A stretch of 14,520 bases of DNA from positions 1-14,520 of the forward strand of contig DATDOO010000071.1 in the NCBI GenBank assembly GCA_035293245.1, written 5' to 3'. The DNA is from DATDOO01 sp035293245. GTDB lineage: Bacteria; Pseudomonadota; Gammaproteobacteria; Methylococcales; Methylococcaceae. How positions within the stretch are numbered: position 1 is the first letter of the stretch; every line of letters starts with the position of its first letter. Positions 8,366 through 14,452 of this stretch are shown one piece after another. The notes beneath the pieces are model-generated. The model ran no database searches. It saw only the letters and a program-made list of their open reading frames with translations, and was not told where the DNA came from. Made by a program: the position numbers and the translations under genes.

Positions 8366-8776
8366 TCACAGGAGAGCGGATTGAAGATCGGTATGGGAGA
8401 AGTCGTTACCCTTGAACAGCAACGGTGCATTCAACTGTTTGGCCAAGGCATAGGCAAAGGAATCGCCGAAATTAAGCCGGGCCGGATGCCGGCCCTTGCC
8501 CCACCTGAACAAGGCGTCGGCCGCCAGGTCCGCCAGGGCATCGTCCACGGGAACGGTTTCCACGCCCAGCACTGCCAGCAACTGCGAGGCCTTGGCGACT
8601 CCGGCCGGTCCCAAGCGCGATTCGATCACGATCAGCAATTCGGTTTTGGAAGCGGCGGAAATCAGCAGCCGTTGCGGCCCGGTCAGCGCGCGCAGCATGT
8701 CGGCAGCTTCCGCCTCGTTGGCCAGGACGGCGATCAGGGCGCTGGTATCCAGCACTATTTCAGTCGAAACAGCCAT
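8366..8776 (-). CDS. vapC: VapC-type PIN-domain ribonuclease toxin
   Basis: PIN-domain toxins are magnesium-dependent ribonucleases that usually cleave tRNA or rRNA and are held inactive by a cognate antitoxin. The 136-aa product starts MAVSTEIVLDTSALIAVL, and the acidic catalytic set is visible: Asp10 in LDTSAL, Glu46 in SKTELLI, Asp105 in NFGDSFAYALA, and Asp125 in FKGNDF near the C-terminus. Length and motif spacing are normal, so it looks intact. ATG 8776 is preferred over ATG 8800 because it puts the first strand right after the N-terminus as in the family; it overlaps the antitoxin by 17 nt (shared TGGCTGTTTCGACTGA in two frames). It lies directly upstream of ileS with 25 nt between, so ileS may be cotranscribed. 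The RNA target cannot be read from sequence. Confidence 0.92.
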   Translation of the reverse strand: MAVSTEIVLDTSALIAVLANEAEAADMLRALTGPQRLLISAASKTELLIVIESRLGPAGVAKASQLLAVLGVETVPVDDALADLAADALFRWGKGRHPARLNFGDSFAYALAKQLNAPLLFKGNDFSHTDLQSALL

Positions 8777-9017
8777 GTTCGTTATAGCCCAGGATTTCAT
8801 CCGCCGGCCTTTGGTCCAAAACCGGTAAAGTCCAGACCTCGTTCTGCAGCCAATTTGCCAGTTGCTCCACGGAAGGCTTGGCGGTCTCCCGCGGTGCGAT
8901 GCTCTGCTCCAGCCGCAGGATGGTTTCCTGGGTCAAGGAACGGCGGTGATTTTGCGCCGCCAGTTTGAGGCGCTCGTAAAGCTCTCCGGGAACTCCCCGC
9001 AACACCAGTGTAGGCAT
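8760..9017 (-). CDS. Ribbon-helix-helix antitoxin (FitA/VapB-like) of the VapC toxin
   Basis: The 85-aa protein begins MPTLVLRGVPGELYERLKLA, a beta strand followed by two helices (to about residue 38, ETILRLEQ) typical of ribbon-helix-helix DNA-binding antitoxins such as FitA and some VapB. The rest (40-85) is a linker and acidic/aromatic tail (SVEQLANWLQNEVWTLP, ADEILGYNE) expected to bind the toxin. The start is ATG 9017, because GGGGAGA lies about 6 nt upstream of it; the TTG at 9032 would place the Shine-Dalgarno inside the gene. The stop (8762-8760) overlaps the vapC start, the usual order with antitoxin first. As a dimer it would be expected to repress its own promoter, and repeated GCTAGC sites lie just upstream. 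The exact antitoxin family name is uncertain. Confidence 0.87.
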   Translation of the reverse strand: MPTLVLRGVPGELYERLKLAAQNHRRSLTQETILRLEQSIAPRETAKPSVEQLANWLQNEVWTLPVLDQRPADEILGYNEHGCFD

Positions 9018-9037
9018 GATATTTCTCCCCAAAGGAC

Positions 9038-9075
9038 GCTAGCAATATGCTAGCAATCCACGGCCTACCGGTCAA
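9038..9075 (-). promoter_or_regulatory. Promoter and putative operator of the toxin-antitoxin operon
   Basis: On the minus strand TTGACC (9075-9070, 5 of 6 to the -35 consensus) is followed, after exactly 17 nt, by TAGCAT (9052-9047, 4 of 6 to the -10 consensus). Two GCTAGC palindromes (9038-9043 and 9049-9054, 5-nt spacer AATAT) cover and flank the -10. They can be read as an inverted repeat or as an 11-nt tandem repeat. This is the usual position for autorepression by an RHH antitoxin. Binding is inferred. Confidence 0.55.
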
Positions 9076-9128
9076 AGCCGCACTTGATTAAACCAATGTT
9101 CAGCCGAAGTGGAACCGAGCCATTTTTT

Positions 9129-9228
9129 CCCTCCCCCCACGGGGGAGGGCCAGGGTGGGGGCGAGCTAAAACAAGGTCTTCGGCCAATTTGATCGCCCCC
9201 ATCCCAGCCTTCCCCCGTAGGGGGAAGG
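9129..9228. repeat. Intergenic inverted-repeat element with two terminal hairpins
   Basis: Two 36-nt arms (9129-9164 and 9193-9228) are inverted copies matching at 30 of 36 positions. Each outer end is itself a perfect 9-bp hairpin with a 3-nt loop: CCCTCCCCC-CAC-GGGGGAGGG at 9129-9149 and CCTTCCCCC-GTA-GGGGGAAGG at 9208-9228. The inner parts (GGGTGGGGGCGA, and TCGCCCCCATCCC on the other side) pair around a 28-nt centre. No coding sequence is present. The C- and G-run hairpins resemble multicopy intergenic repeats common in beta- and gammaproteobacteria; copy number in this genome is unknown. It fills the gap between the antitoxin operon and the large gene; the flanks 9076-9128 and 9229-9285 show nothing else. 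Confidence 0.75.
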
Positions 9229-9285
9229 AGCCGAACCCCACAGGCTGACACTCGTTTCTTTCCAGGAAGCCGCGAGACCGTGCCA

Positions 9286-9314
9286 ACACCTCAAATGATT
9301 GAGGTGTCTATACT
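9286..9314 (+). promoter_or_regulatory. Operator-like palindrome with -10 box upstream of the large gene
   Basis: A perfect 9-bp inverted repeat ACACCTCAA-ATGA-TTGAGGTGT (9286-9307) is followed at once by TATACT (9309-9314, 5 of 6 to the -10 consensus). No good -35 hexamer exists; its place is occupied by the palindrome. This suggests a regulated promoter with a dimeric regulator bound there. The start codon is 31 nt downstream. The palindrome is certain; the promoter role is inferred. Confidence 0.45.
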
Positions 9315-9345
9315 TGCCCGAGCTTTCCCGCACTGGAGACGCACG

Positions 9346-12300
9346 ATGCGCACCCTGTTCTTCCTGCTCAGCCTGGCCTTCTGGATGTCCGCCGACGCCC
9401 GCCCGCTGACACCTGTCGAGACGCCGGATCCCCTGCGTTCCTGGATTCCCTGGGTATTGCAGGACGAGGAGGAACGAGCCTGTCCCTTCCTGTACGGCAA
9501 CGGCAAGGAGCATCGCTGCGTCTGGCCGTCTCGCCTGGAACTGAAGCTGGACGACAAAGGCGGCACCTTTCGCGCCGACTGGCGGGTGTACCGGGAGGCC
9601 TGGGTGGCGCTGCCCGGCGACGCCGAGGTCTGGCCGTTAACGGTCACGCTGGACGGCCAGCCGGCCGTCGTGCTGGAACGCGATGGCCGGCCGGCGGTGA
9701 AACTGGCCCCGGGCGCGCATGTTCTCAGCGGCCGTTTTGCCTGGGAAACGTCGCCGGAGAACCTGTCCGTGCCGCCCGAGTCGGGACTGGTGAGCCTGAA
9801 TCTGAACGGCCGGGACGTGGCCCAGCCCTCCCTCGACCAGGAGGGACGCCTGTGGCTGAGCGCCGGCCGCGCCGCATCGGCTGCGGAAGAGGAAGAGCGG
9901 CTCGACCTGCGCGTGTTCCGCCGGATCGACGACGCCACGCCCTTGCTGCTGGCCACGCGCCTGGCGCTGGACGTTTCCGGGCGGCAGCGGGAACTGGTTC
10001 TTGGCCCCGCCTTGCCGGAAGGCTTCATTCCCCTCAGTCTGAACAGCCCGTTGCCCGCACGGCTGGAAAACGACGGCCGGCTGCGTTTGCAGGTAAGGCC
10101 GGGGAGCTGGACGGTGGAACTGGCCGCCCGCGCGCCGGGCCCGGTGACGGAAATTCTCCGCCCCGCCGCCGCCGAACCCTGGCCCGCCGATGAAATCTGG
10201 TCCTTCGCCGCGCGGCGGGAACAGCGCCTGGTGGATGTGGAAGGAGCGCCGCCGCTCGATCCGTCCCAGACCAGCCTGCCCGAGGAATGGAAAAACCTGC
10301 CCGCCTACCGCATGGAAAGCCTGGCCCGCATGCATTTCAACCTGCTGCGCCGCGGCGACCCGGACCCCGAACCGGATCAACTGCAGTTGCACCGCGAGCT
10401 GTGGCTGGACTTTTCCGGCAACGGCTACACCGTGCGCGACACCGTCAGCGGCCGCATGACGCGCGGTTGGCGCCTGGACGCGGAACAGGAATTGAATGTG
10501 GGGCAAGTGCGGGTGGACGGACAGCCGCAACTCATCACCCGCCGCGCGGAACACGGCGCGGCCGGTCCTTCGACCGAACTCGGGACAGGCGTGGAACTCA
10601 GGCGCGGCGCCTTGAACCTGGTCGCCGACAGCCGGGGAGAAGGCGATTCGCGGCGCTGGCCGGTGAGCGGCTGGCAACAGGATTTCCGCCACGTTAGCGC
10701 CGTGCTGCACCTGCCGCCCGGCTGGCGGCTGTTCGGCGCCCAGGGCGTGGACAACGTGCCCGATTCCTGGCTCGGCCGCTGGAACCTGCTCGACCTGTTC
10801 CTCGTGCTCATCGTCACCCTGGCGGCGGCGAGGCTGTGGGGAAAACTCTCCGGCCTGCTGGCGCTGGTCACTCTGGCGCTTCTCTGGCACGAGCCGGACG
10901 CGCCGCGCTACGTCTGGCTGCACCTGCTCGCCGCCGTCGCCCTGTTGCGCGTCCTGCCGGAAAACCGCTTCGCCCGCTGGGTGCGCGGGTACCGCAACCT
11001 TACCGCCGTCGCCCTGGCCCTCATCGCCGTGCCGTTCATGGTCGATCAGGCGCGCCTCGGCCTGTACCCGCAACTGGAACAGCCCTGGTATCCCATGGGC
11101 GAACCCGTCGCAGCCGCGGGATACGGCGGCGAAGCCCCGCGCCCGCTGCCCATGGCCGCTCCGCCCGCGCCAGAAGAAGGAATGATGGCGGAATCCATGG
11201 AACAGGCCGGCGACCTGGCGCGCAAACTCGCACCGACAGCGCCGGCCAGGCTCATGAAGCAGAAGGTCGCGCCGCCGCTGCCCGATTTCGACCCCGACGC
11301 GCGCATCCAGACCGGACCCGGCCTGCCGGACTGGCGCTGGCGTCAAATCCAACTGAGCTGGAACGGCCCGGTGGAACAGGGGCGGACCTTGCGCCTGTGG
11401 CTGATTTCCCCCGGCGGCTTGCTGTTCCTCAACCTCACCCGCATCGTGCTGTTGCTGGCGCTGGCCCTGCGGCTGCTGGACGTTCGTCCTTCCACGGCTT
11501 GTCCGCGCCTTGCCCGTCTGGCGGGCGGCGTTTCACCGCTCTTTTTGCTGCTGGCGCTGTTGGTCCCCGCGCCGCCCGCCGGCGCCCAGTTGCCGGACGA
11601 CAAGCTGCTGGAAGAACTGCACCGGAAGGTGCTGGAAACCCCGGACTGCCTGCCCGCTTGCGCCGAAGCGCAGTCGCTGCATCTCAGGACCGCGCCGAAC
11701 CGCCTGACCTTGCGCCTTTCCCTGCACGCGGCGCGCAACGTGGCGCTGCCCCTGCCCGCCCTGGCCAGCATGTGGCTGCCGCAACGCGTGGAAGTGGACG
11801 GCCGCGCCGCCGAAGGCCTGTTGCGCACGGAACAAGGTGAGCTGTGGCTGAATCTTCCCGCCGGAGCGCATGAAATCGTGCTGGATGGCCTGGCGCCCGC
11901 CCGCACCGAGATCCGCCTGCCCTTGCCCCTCCAGCCGCACCGGGTGGAAACGAGCCTGGACGGCTGGGAGATTTCCGGCCTGCATGAAGACGGCGGCGCG
12001 GAAAACCAGCTCCAGTTGACCCGCGTGCAGCGGGACGAGGGCGCCGAAGCGGCGCCTTTGCAGGCCGGCGAACTGCCGCCCTTCGCGGAAGTGGAACGCA
12101 CCCTGCAACTGGGTCTGGAATGGCGCGTCGCTTCGCGGCTGCTGCGCCGCTCGCCCCCCGGCGCCCCCATCGCTTTACGGATTCCCCTGTTGCCGGGCGA
12201 GGCGGTCACCACGCCGGGCGCGCACGTCAAGGACGGCAAGCTCACCGCCCAGCTCGCCCCGAACGAGGACGAACTGGCATGGGAAAGCACCCTGGAGAAA

Positions 12301-13416
12301 GTCCCGCAACTGACGCTCCAGGCGCCCGACACCCGGGACTGGACGGAAAGCTGGCGGGTGGACGCCAGCCCCATCTGGCACCTGGAATCCGAAGGCATTC
12401 CCGTGGTGCACCACCAGAGTCCGGAAGGCCGCTGGCTGCCCGAATGGCGGCCGTGGCCCGGCGAGCAGGTCGCTTTGCGCGTCACCCGGCCCGAAGGGGT
12501 TCCCGGCCCCACTCTCACGGTCGAATCCAGCCAGTTGCGCACGGAGCCGGGCGAGAATGCCACCGATGTCCGCCTGACATTGAAACTGCGGAGTTCCCAG
12601 GGCGGCCAGCACGACATCGTCTTGCCGGAATCCGCCGTGCTGCAAGACGTGGCCATCGACGGCATGGCCCAGCCCATCCGTGCCCGGGAACGCCATTTGA
12701 CCCTGCCGGTCCATCCCGGCGAGCAGACTTTCCTGGTGCACTGGCGGGAGAAGGCCGGCATTGGCGCCTGGTTCAGAGTCGCCGAGGTCGGCTTGGGCGT
12801 CGCCAGCGTGAACACCCGCTTTAGCCTACAACTGCCCCAGGACCGCTGGCTGCTGTTCACGTCCGGTCCGCGCCTGGGTCCGGCGGTATTGTTCTGGGGC
12901 GTGTTGATGGTCCTGGCCTTGTGCGCTTTGGTGCTGAGCCGCATCAAGGCCTTGCCGCTGGGCTTCGCGGCCTGGCTGCTCCTGTTGATCGGCTTGAGCC
13001 AGTCCTCGGTCGCGGCCGGCGCGCTGGTGGCCGGCTGGTTCGGGATTCTGGCCTGGCGCAAAGCCCGCCCTTTGGAAACCCGATTCCGCTTCAACGCCCT
13101 GCAAATCCTGCTGGGCCTTTACACCCTCACCGTCCTGGCCCTGCTCTTCGAAGCCGTCAGCCACGGCCTGCTGGGGCTGCCCGACATGCAGGTCTCCGGC
13201 AACGGCTCCACCGCCTGGCTGCTCCATTGGTATCAGGACCGCAGCGGAGCGCAACTGCCGCAACCCGCGGTTTTTTCCGCACCCCTATGGACTTACCGCC
13301 TGCTGATGCTGGCCTGGGCCCTGTGGCTGGCCTGGTCTTTGCTCAACTGGCTGCGCTGGTTCTGGCAGTGTTTTGCCACGGAATCCCTGTGGAAAGCCCG
13401 GGCGGACAAGTCCTGA
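9346..13416 (+). CDS. Large uncharacterised envelope/membrane protein with two homologous halves
   Basis: I do not recognise a named family for this 1356-aa protein. The start ATG 9346 follows GGAGA (9335-9339) by 6 nt and opens a signal peptide (MRTLFFLLSLAFWMSADA, then RPLTP); an upstream TTG at 9280 has no such support. The predicted order is: beta-rich extracytoplasmic region (~20-475); about four membrane segments (~481-568); a Pro/Ala-rich loop with GYGG and EEGMMAES (~575-655); a short beta segment and a membrane helix (~691-712); a second signal-like segment (~729-747, ending PAGA then QLPDD); a second beta-rich region (~750-1175); and C-terminal membrane segments (~1177-1344). The two halves share ordered landmarks: a Cys pair (46/58, 768/772), V-x-DG (103, 818), PxGAH or PAGAH (123, 840), DG (391, 1105), LP..W.LF (456, 1163) and GLPD (659, 1277). 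No catalytic motif is visible. It is transcribed alone. Confidence 0.9.
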   Translation: MRTLFFLLSLAFWMSADARPLTPVETPDPLRSWIPWVLQDEEERACPFLYGNGKEHRCVWPSRLELKLDDKGGTFRADWRVYREAWVALPGDAEVWPLTVTLDGQPAVVLERDGRPAVKLAPGAHVLSGRFAWETSPENLSVPPESGLVSLNLNGRDVAQPSLDQEGRLWLSAGRAASAAEEEERLDLRVFRRIDDATPLLLATRLALDVSGRQRELVLGPALPEGFIPLSLNSPLPARLENDGRLRLQVRPGSWTVELAARAPGPVTEILRPAAAEPWPADEIWSFAARREQRLVDVEGAPPLDPSQTSLPEEWKNLPAYRMESLARMHFNLLRRGDPDPEPDQLQLHRELWLDFSGNGYTVRDTVSGRMTRGWRLDAEQELNVGQVRVDGQPQLITRRAEHGAAGPSTELGTGVELRRGALNLVADSRGEGDSRRWPVSGWQQDFRHVSAVLHLPPGWRLFGAQGVDNVPDSWLGRWNLLDLFLVLIVTLAAARLWGKLSGLLALVTLALLWHEPDAPRYVWLHLLAAVALLRVLPENRFARWVRGYRNLTAVALALIAVPFMVDQARLGLYPQLEQPWYPMGEPVAAAGYGGEAPRPLPMAAPPAPEEGMMAESMEQAGDLARKLAPTAPARLMKQKVAPPLPDFDPDARIQTGPGLPDWRWRQIQLSWNGPVEQGRTLRLWLISPGGLLFLNLTRIVLLLALALRLLDVRPSTACPRLARLAGGVSPLFLLLALLVPAPPAGAQLPDDKLLEELHRKVLETPDCLPACAEAQSLHLRTAPNRLTLRLSLHAARNVALPLPALASMWLPQRVEVDGRAAEGLLRTEQGELWLNLPAGAHEIVLDGLAPARTEIRLPLPLQPHRVETSLDGWEISGLHEDGGAENQLQLTRVQRDEGAEAAPLQAGELPPFAEVERTLQLGLEWRVASRLLRRSPPGAPIALRIPLLPGEAVTTPGAHVKDGKLTAQLAPNEDELAWESTLEKVPQLTLQAPDTRDWTESWRVDASPIWHLESEGIPVVHHQSPEGRWLPEWRPWPGEQVALRVTRPEGVPGPTLTVESSQLRTEPGENATDVRLTLKLRSSQGGQHDIVLPESAVLQDVAIDGMAQPIRARERHLTLPVHPGEQTFLVHWREKAGIGAWFRVAEVGLGVASVNTRFSLQLPQDRWLLFTSGPRLGPAVLFWGVLMVLALCALVLSRIKALPLGFAAWLLLLIGLSQSSVAAGALVAGWFGILAWRKARPLETRFRFNALQILLGLYTLTVLALLFEAVSHGLLGLPDMQVSGNGSTAWLLHWYQDRSGAQLPQPAVFSAPLWTYRLLMLAWALWLAWSLLNWLRWFWQCFATESLWKARADKS
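10565..10590 (+). repeat. Possible in-frame insertion of a GTCCTTCGAC-type intergenic repeat
   Basis: GTCCTTCGACCGAACT followed by CGGGACAGGC resembles the widespread proteobacterial palindromic repeat GTCCTTCGACAAGCTCAGGAC, including the GTCC/GGAC ends. It encodes GPSTELGTG (about residues 407-415) of the large protein. Comparing the two halves, the spacing from the DG to the LP..W motif is 65 residues here and 58 in the second half, about the size of such an insert. The similarity is judged from memory of the repeat. Confidence 0.35.
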
Positions 13417-13445
13417 ACAACTTCGCCTGAACCCTGGGGATGGTT

Positions 13446-13635
13446 TGTGGACAACCCGGCCGGCTGGAAAACAGGCGCACTTATCCACAGATGGAACACA
13501 CGCCCAGGTGATTTATACACAGGGCCAATCGATGCGTAATTTATTGAATTTAAATTGAATAAATGGTTATCCACTACAAAGTCCCCCACTAAGAACCATC
13601 ATAATCAATCAGTATTCTTTATCTTTACTTATAGT
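13446..13635. other. Candidate replication origin (oriC) or DnaA-binding cluster
   Basis: Within 130 nt lie four DnaA-box-like 9-mers: TTGTCCACA on the minus strand (13446-13454, one mismatch), perfect TTATCCACA (13481-13489), TTATACACA (13513-13521, fits TTWTNCACA) and TTATCCACT (13567-13575, one mismatch). Between the last two is a 28-nt stretch (13537-13564) with only two G or C, in a genome that is GC-rich; 13539-13564 is an inverted repeat with one mismatched pair. Further A/T-rich sequence follows to about 13635. DnaA boxes beside an A/T-rich unwinding region are the hallmark of oriC, and yidC and mnmE 10 kb away are classic origin neighbours. No GATC sites are present, so no SeqA/Dam-type control is expected. 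dnaA is not in the window. The remainder of the gap (13417-13445, 13636-13742) shows no feature. Confidence 0.58.
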
Positions 13636-13742
13636 CCTGTGTTCCGTGCCGAAACCGCCCATGAACCCTGAACCGTTTTATCGTTGGCGGCTCAGACCGG
13701 GCCGGTAAGGGGTATCCCGATTGCGCCGTTGGAACCGGCAAA

Positions 13743-13823
13743 GCCGCTCAACCACCCCGGCGCTGCGCGCCACCCCTCCTTCGAAAGGAGGGGTCGCCCG
13801 AAGGGCGGGGGTGGTTGAGCGGC
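13743..13823. repeat. 81-nt cloverleaf (four-way junction) palindromic element
   Basis: An outer 16-bp perfect stem (GCCGCTCAACCACCCC at 13743-13758 with GGGGTGGTTGAGCGGC at 13808-13823) encloses three perfect hairpins placed end to end with no unpaired base between them. These are GGCGC-TGC-GCGCC (13759-13771), ACCCCTCCTT-CGA-AAGGAGGGGT (13772-13794) and CGCCC-GAA-GGGCG (13795-13807). Every loop is 3 nt. The element lies just 3' of the truncated EAL gene, 54 nt past its stop. The GAGGGGT/CCCTCCTT core resembles multicopy intergenic repeats seen in many beta- and gammaproteobacteria. No coding capacity is apparent. It could be a mobilised REP- or MITE-like unit and could also act as a terminator-like structure. 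Confidence 0.85.
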
Positions 13824-13877
13824 CCTGACGGCTCAAGCGGAGCCGGATCACGGTGTTTGGCATCAAAGAACGGTTCT

Positions 13878-14396
13878 TCAGGATGGGCCGTTCCGCGCCA
13901 ACGAGCCGATGAGTTCCGCCGGTCCCGGCCGGCCGTAGAGGTAGCCCTGGAACGCATTGCAGCCGTGGCCGGCGAGAAAATCCCGCTGGGCCTCGGTCTC
14001 CACCCCTTCGGCGATGACGTTCAGGCGCAGGCTTTTTCCCAGGGCGTGAATGGCCTGGGCGATGACGCAGGAATCCGCATCGCCGGGAATGTCGCGGACG
14101 AAACCCTGGTCGATCTTCAGTTCGTTCAACGGCAGGCGCTTGAGGTAAGCCAGCGAGGAATAGCCGGTGCCGAAGTCGTCCAGGGAAAAACCGATGCCCC
14201 AATCCTTGAGCACGTGCATGGTGCGGATGACGTGTTCGACGTTTTCCAGCACCAGGCTTTCCGTCAATTCAAAAACCAGGCGGGCCGGATCGGCGCCGGT
14301 TTCCACCAACACGGCATGCACCTGGGCGACGAAGTCCTCCTGACGGAATTGCCGGGCGCTGATGTTCACCGCCACCTGCAACGATAGCGTCGCCAT
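13878..14396 (-). pseudogene. 5'-truncated EAL-domain (c-di-GMP phosphodiesterase) gene
   Basis: The 172-codon frame encodes the C-terminal two-thirds of an EAL domain, which hydrolyses cyclic di-GMP. Visible family residues are Asn11 (VAVNIS), Glu43 (FELTES), Asp73-Asp74 (DDFGTGYSSLAYLKRLP), Lys94 and Asp96 (LKIDQ), Glu130 and Glu133 (AEGVETE) and Gln150 (FQGYLYGRP). The N-terminal part, including the EAL signature with its metal-binding glutamate and the substrate arginine, is absent. Homology begins at about codon 4 (LSLQVAVNIS). The codons before it (MAT) belong to the inverted repeat 14388-14452, and the same frame meets a TGA about 13 codons further upstream. There is no Shine-Dalgarno sequence before the ATG. 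It is therefore probably a remnant cut by an insertion or rearrangement; the missing 5' part may lie beyond the window. The 3' end looks normal. A functional short protein is unlikely. Confidence 0.8.
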
Positions 14397-14452
14397 TTTT
14401 TGCGAAACCTGAAATGGGTCCGTCCGAGTTCAGGAGCAAAAAATTGGCGACG
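14388..14452. repeat. 65-nt imperfect inverted repeat at the EAL gene break
   Basis: The left part reads CGTCGCCATTTTTTGC then CCTGAA (14388-14413). The right part reads TTCAGG, AGCAAAAAATTGGCGACG (14429-14452), its inverted copy with small indels. The loop is 15 nt (14414-14428). The left end coincides with the point where EAL homology stops. Beyond it, 14453-14520 is GC-rich, has no gene, and ends CGTACTCCGCTGCGCTTCGC, which resembles another intergenic-repeat type. It may be a mobile-element end or a MITE-like unit; no transposase is visible in the remaining 68 nt. Confidence 0.65.

Noticed and set aside
5593..8415. A 940-codon open frame on the plus strand opposite ileS
   Set aside because: It is the antisense shadow of the unambiguous IleS frame in GC-rich DNA; its translation is Val/His/Gln/Ala-rich with no recognisable domain, and it spans both ileS and part of vapC.
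8341..8430. N-terminal extension of IleS by 30 residues
   Set aside because: The extension overlaps vapC, matches no IleS N-terminus, and the ATG at 8340 gives the standard MDYK start and family length.
9280..9345. TTG start at 9280 for the giant gene
   Set aside because: It would place charged residues before the signal peptide and has no Shine-Dalgarno; ATG 9346 has GGAGA at 6-nt spacing and starts directly at the signal peptide.
11343..13094. A 583-codon open frame on the minus strand inside the giant gene
   Set aside because: Composition is Ser/Arg-rich shadow sequence. The plus-strand frame has a signal peptide, membrane helices, a Shine-Dalgarno sequence and duplicated motifs, so the antisense frame is not coding. 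The same applies to 9637-11352 on the minus strand.
13603..13615. IHF-like site AATCAATCAGTAT near the putative origin
   Set aside because: It misses two positions of the WATCAANNNNTTR consensus, which is too weak to list in an A/T-rich stretch.
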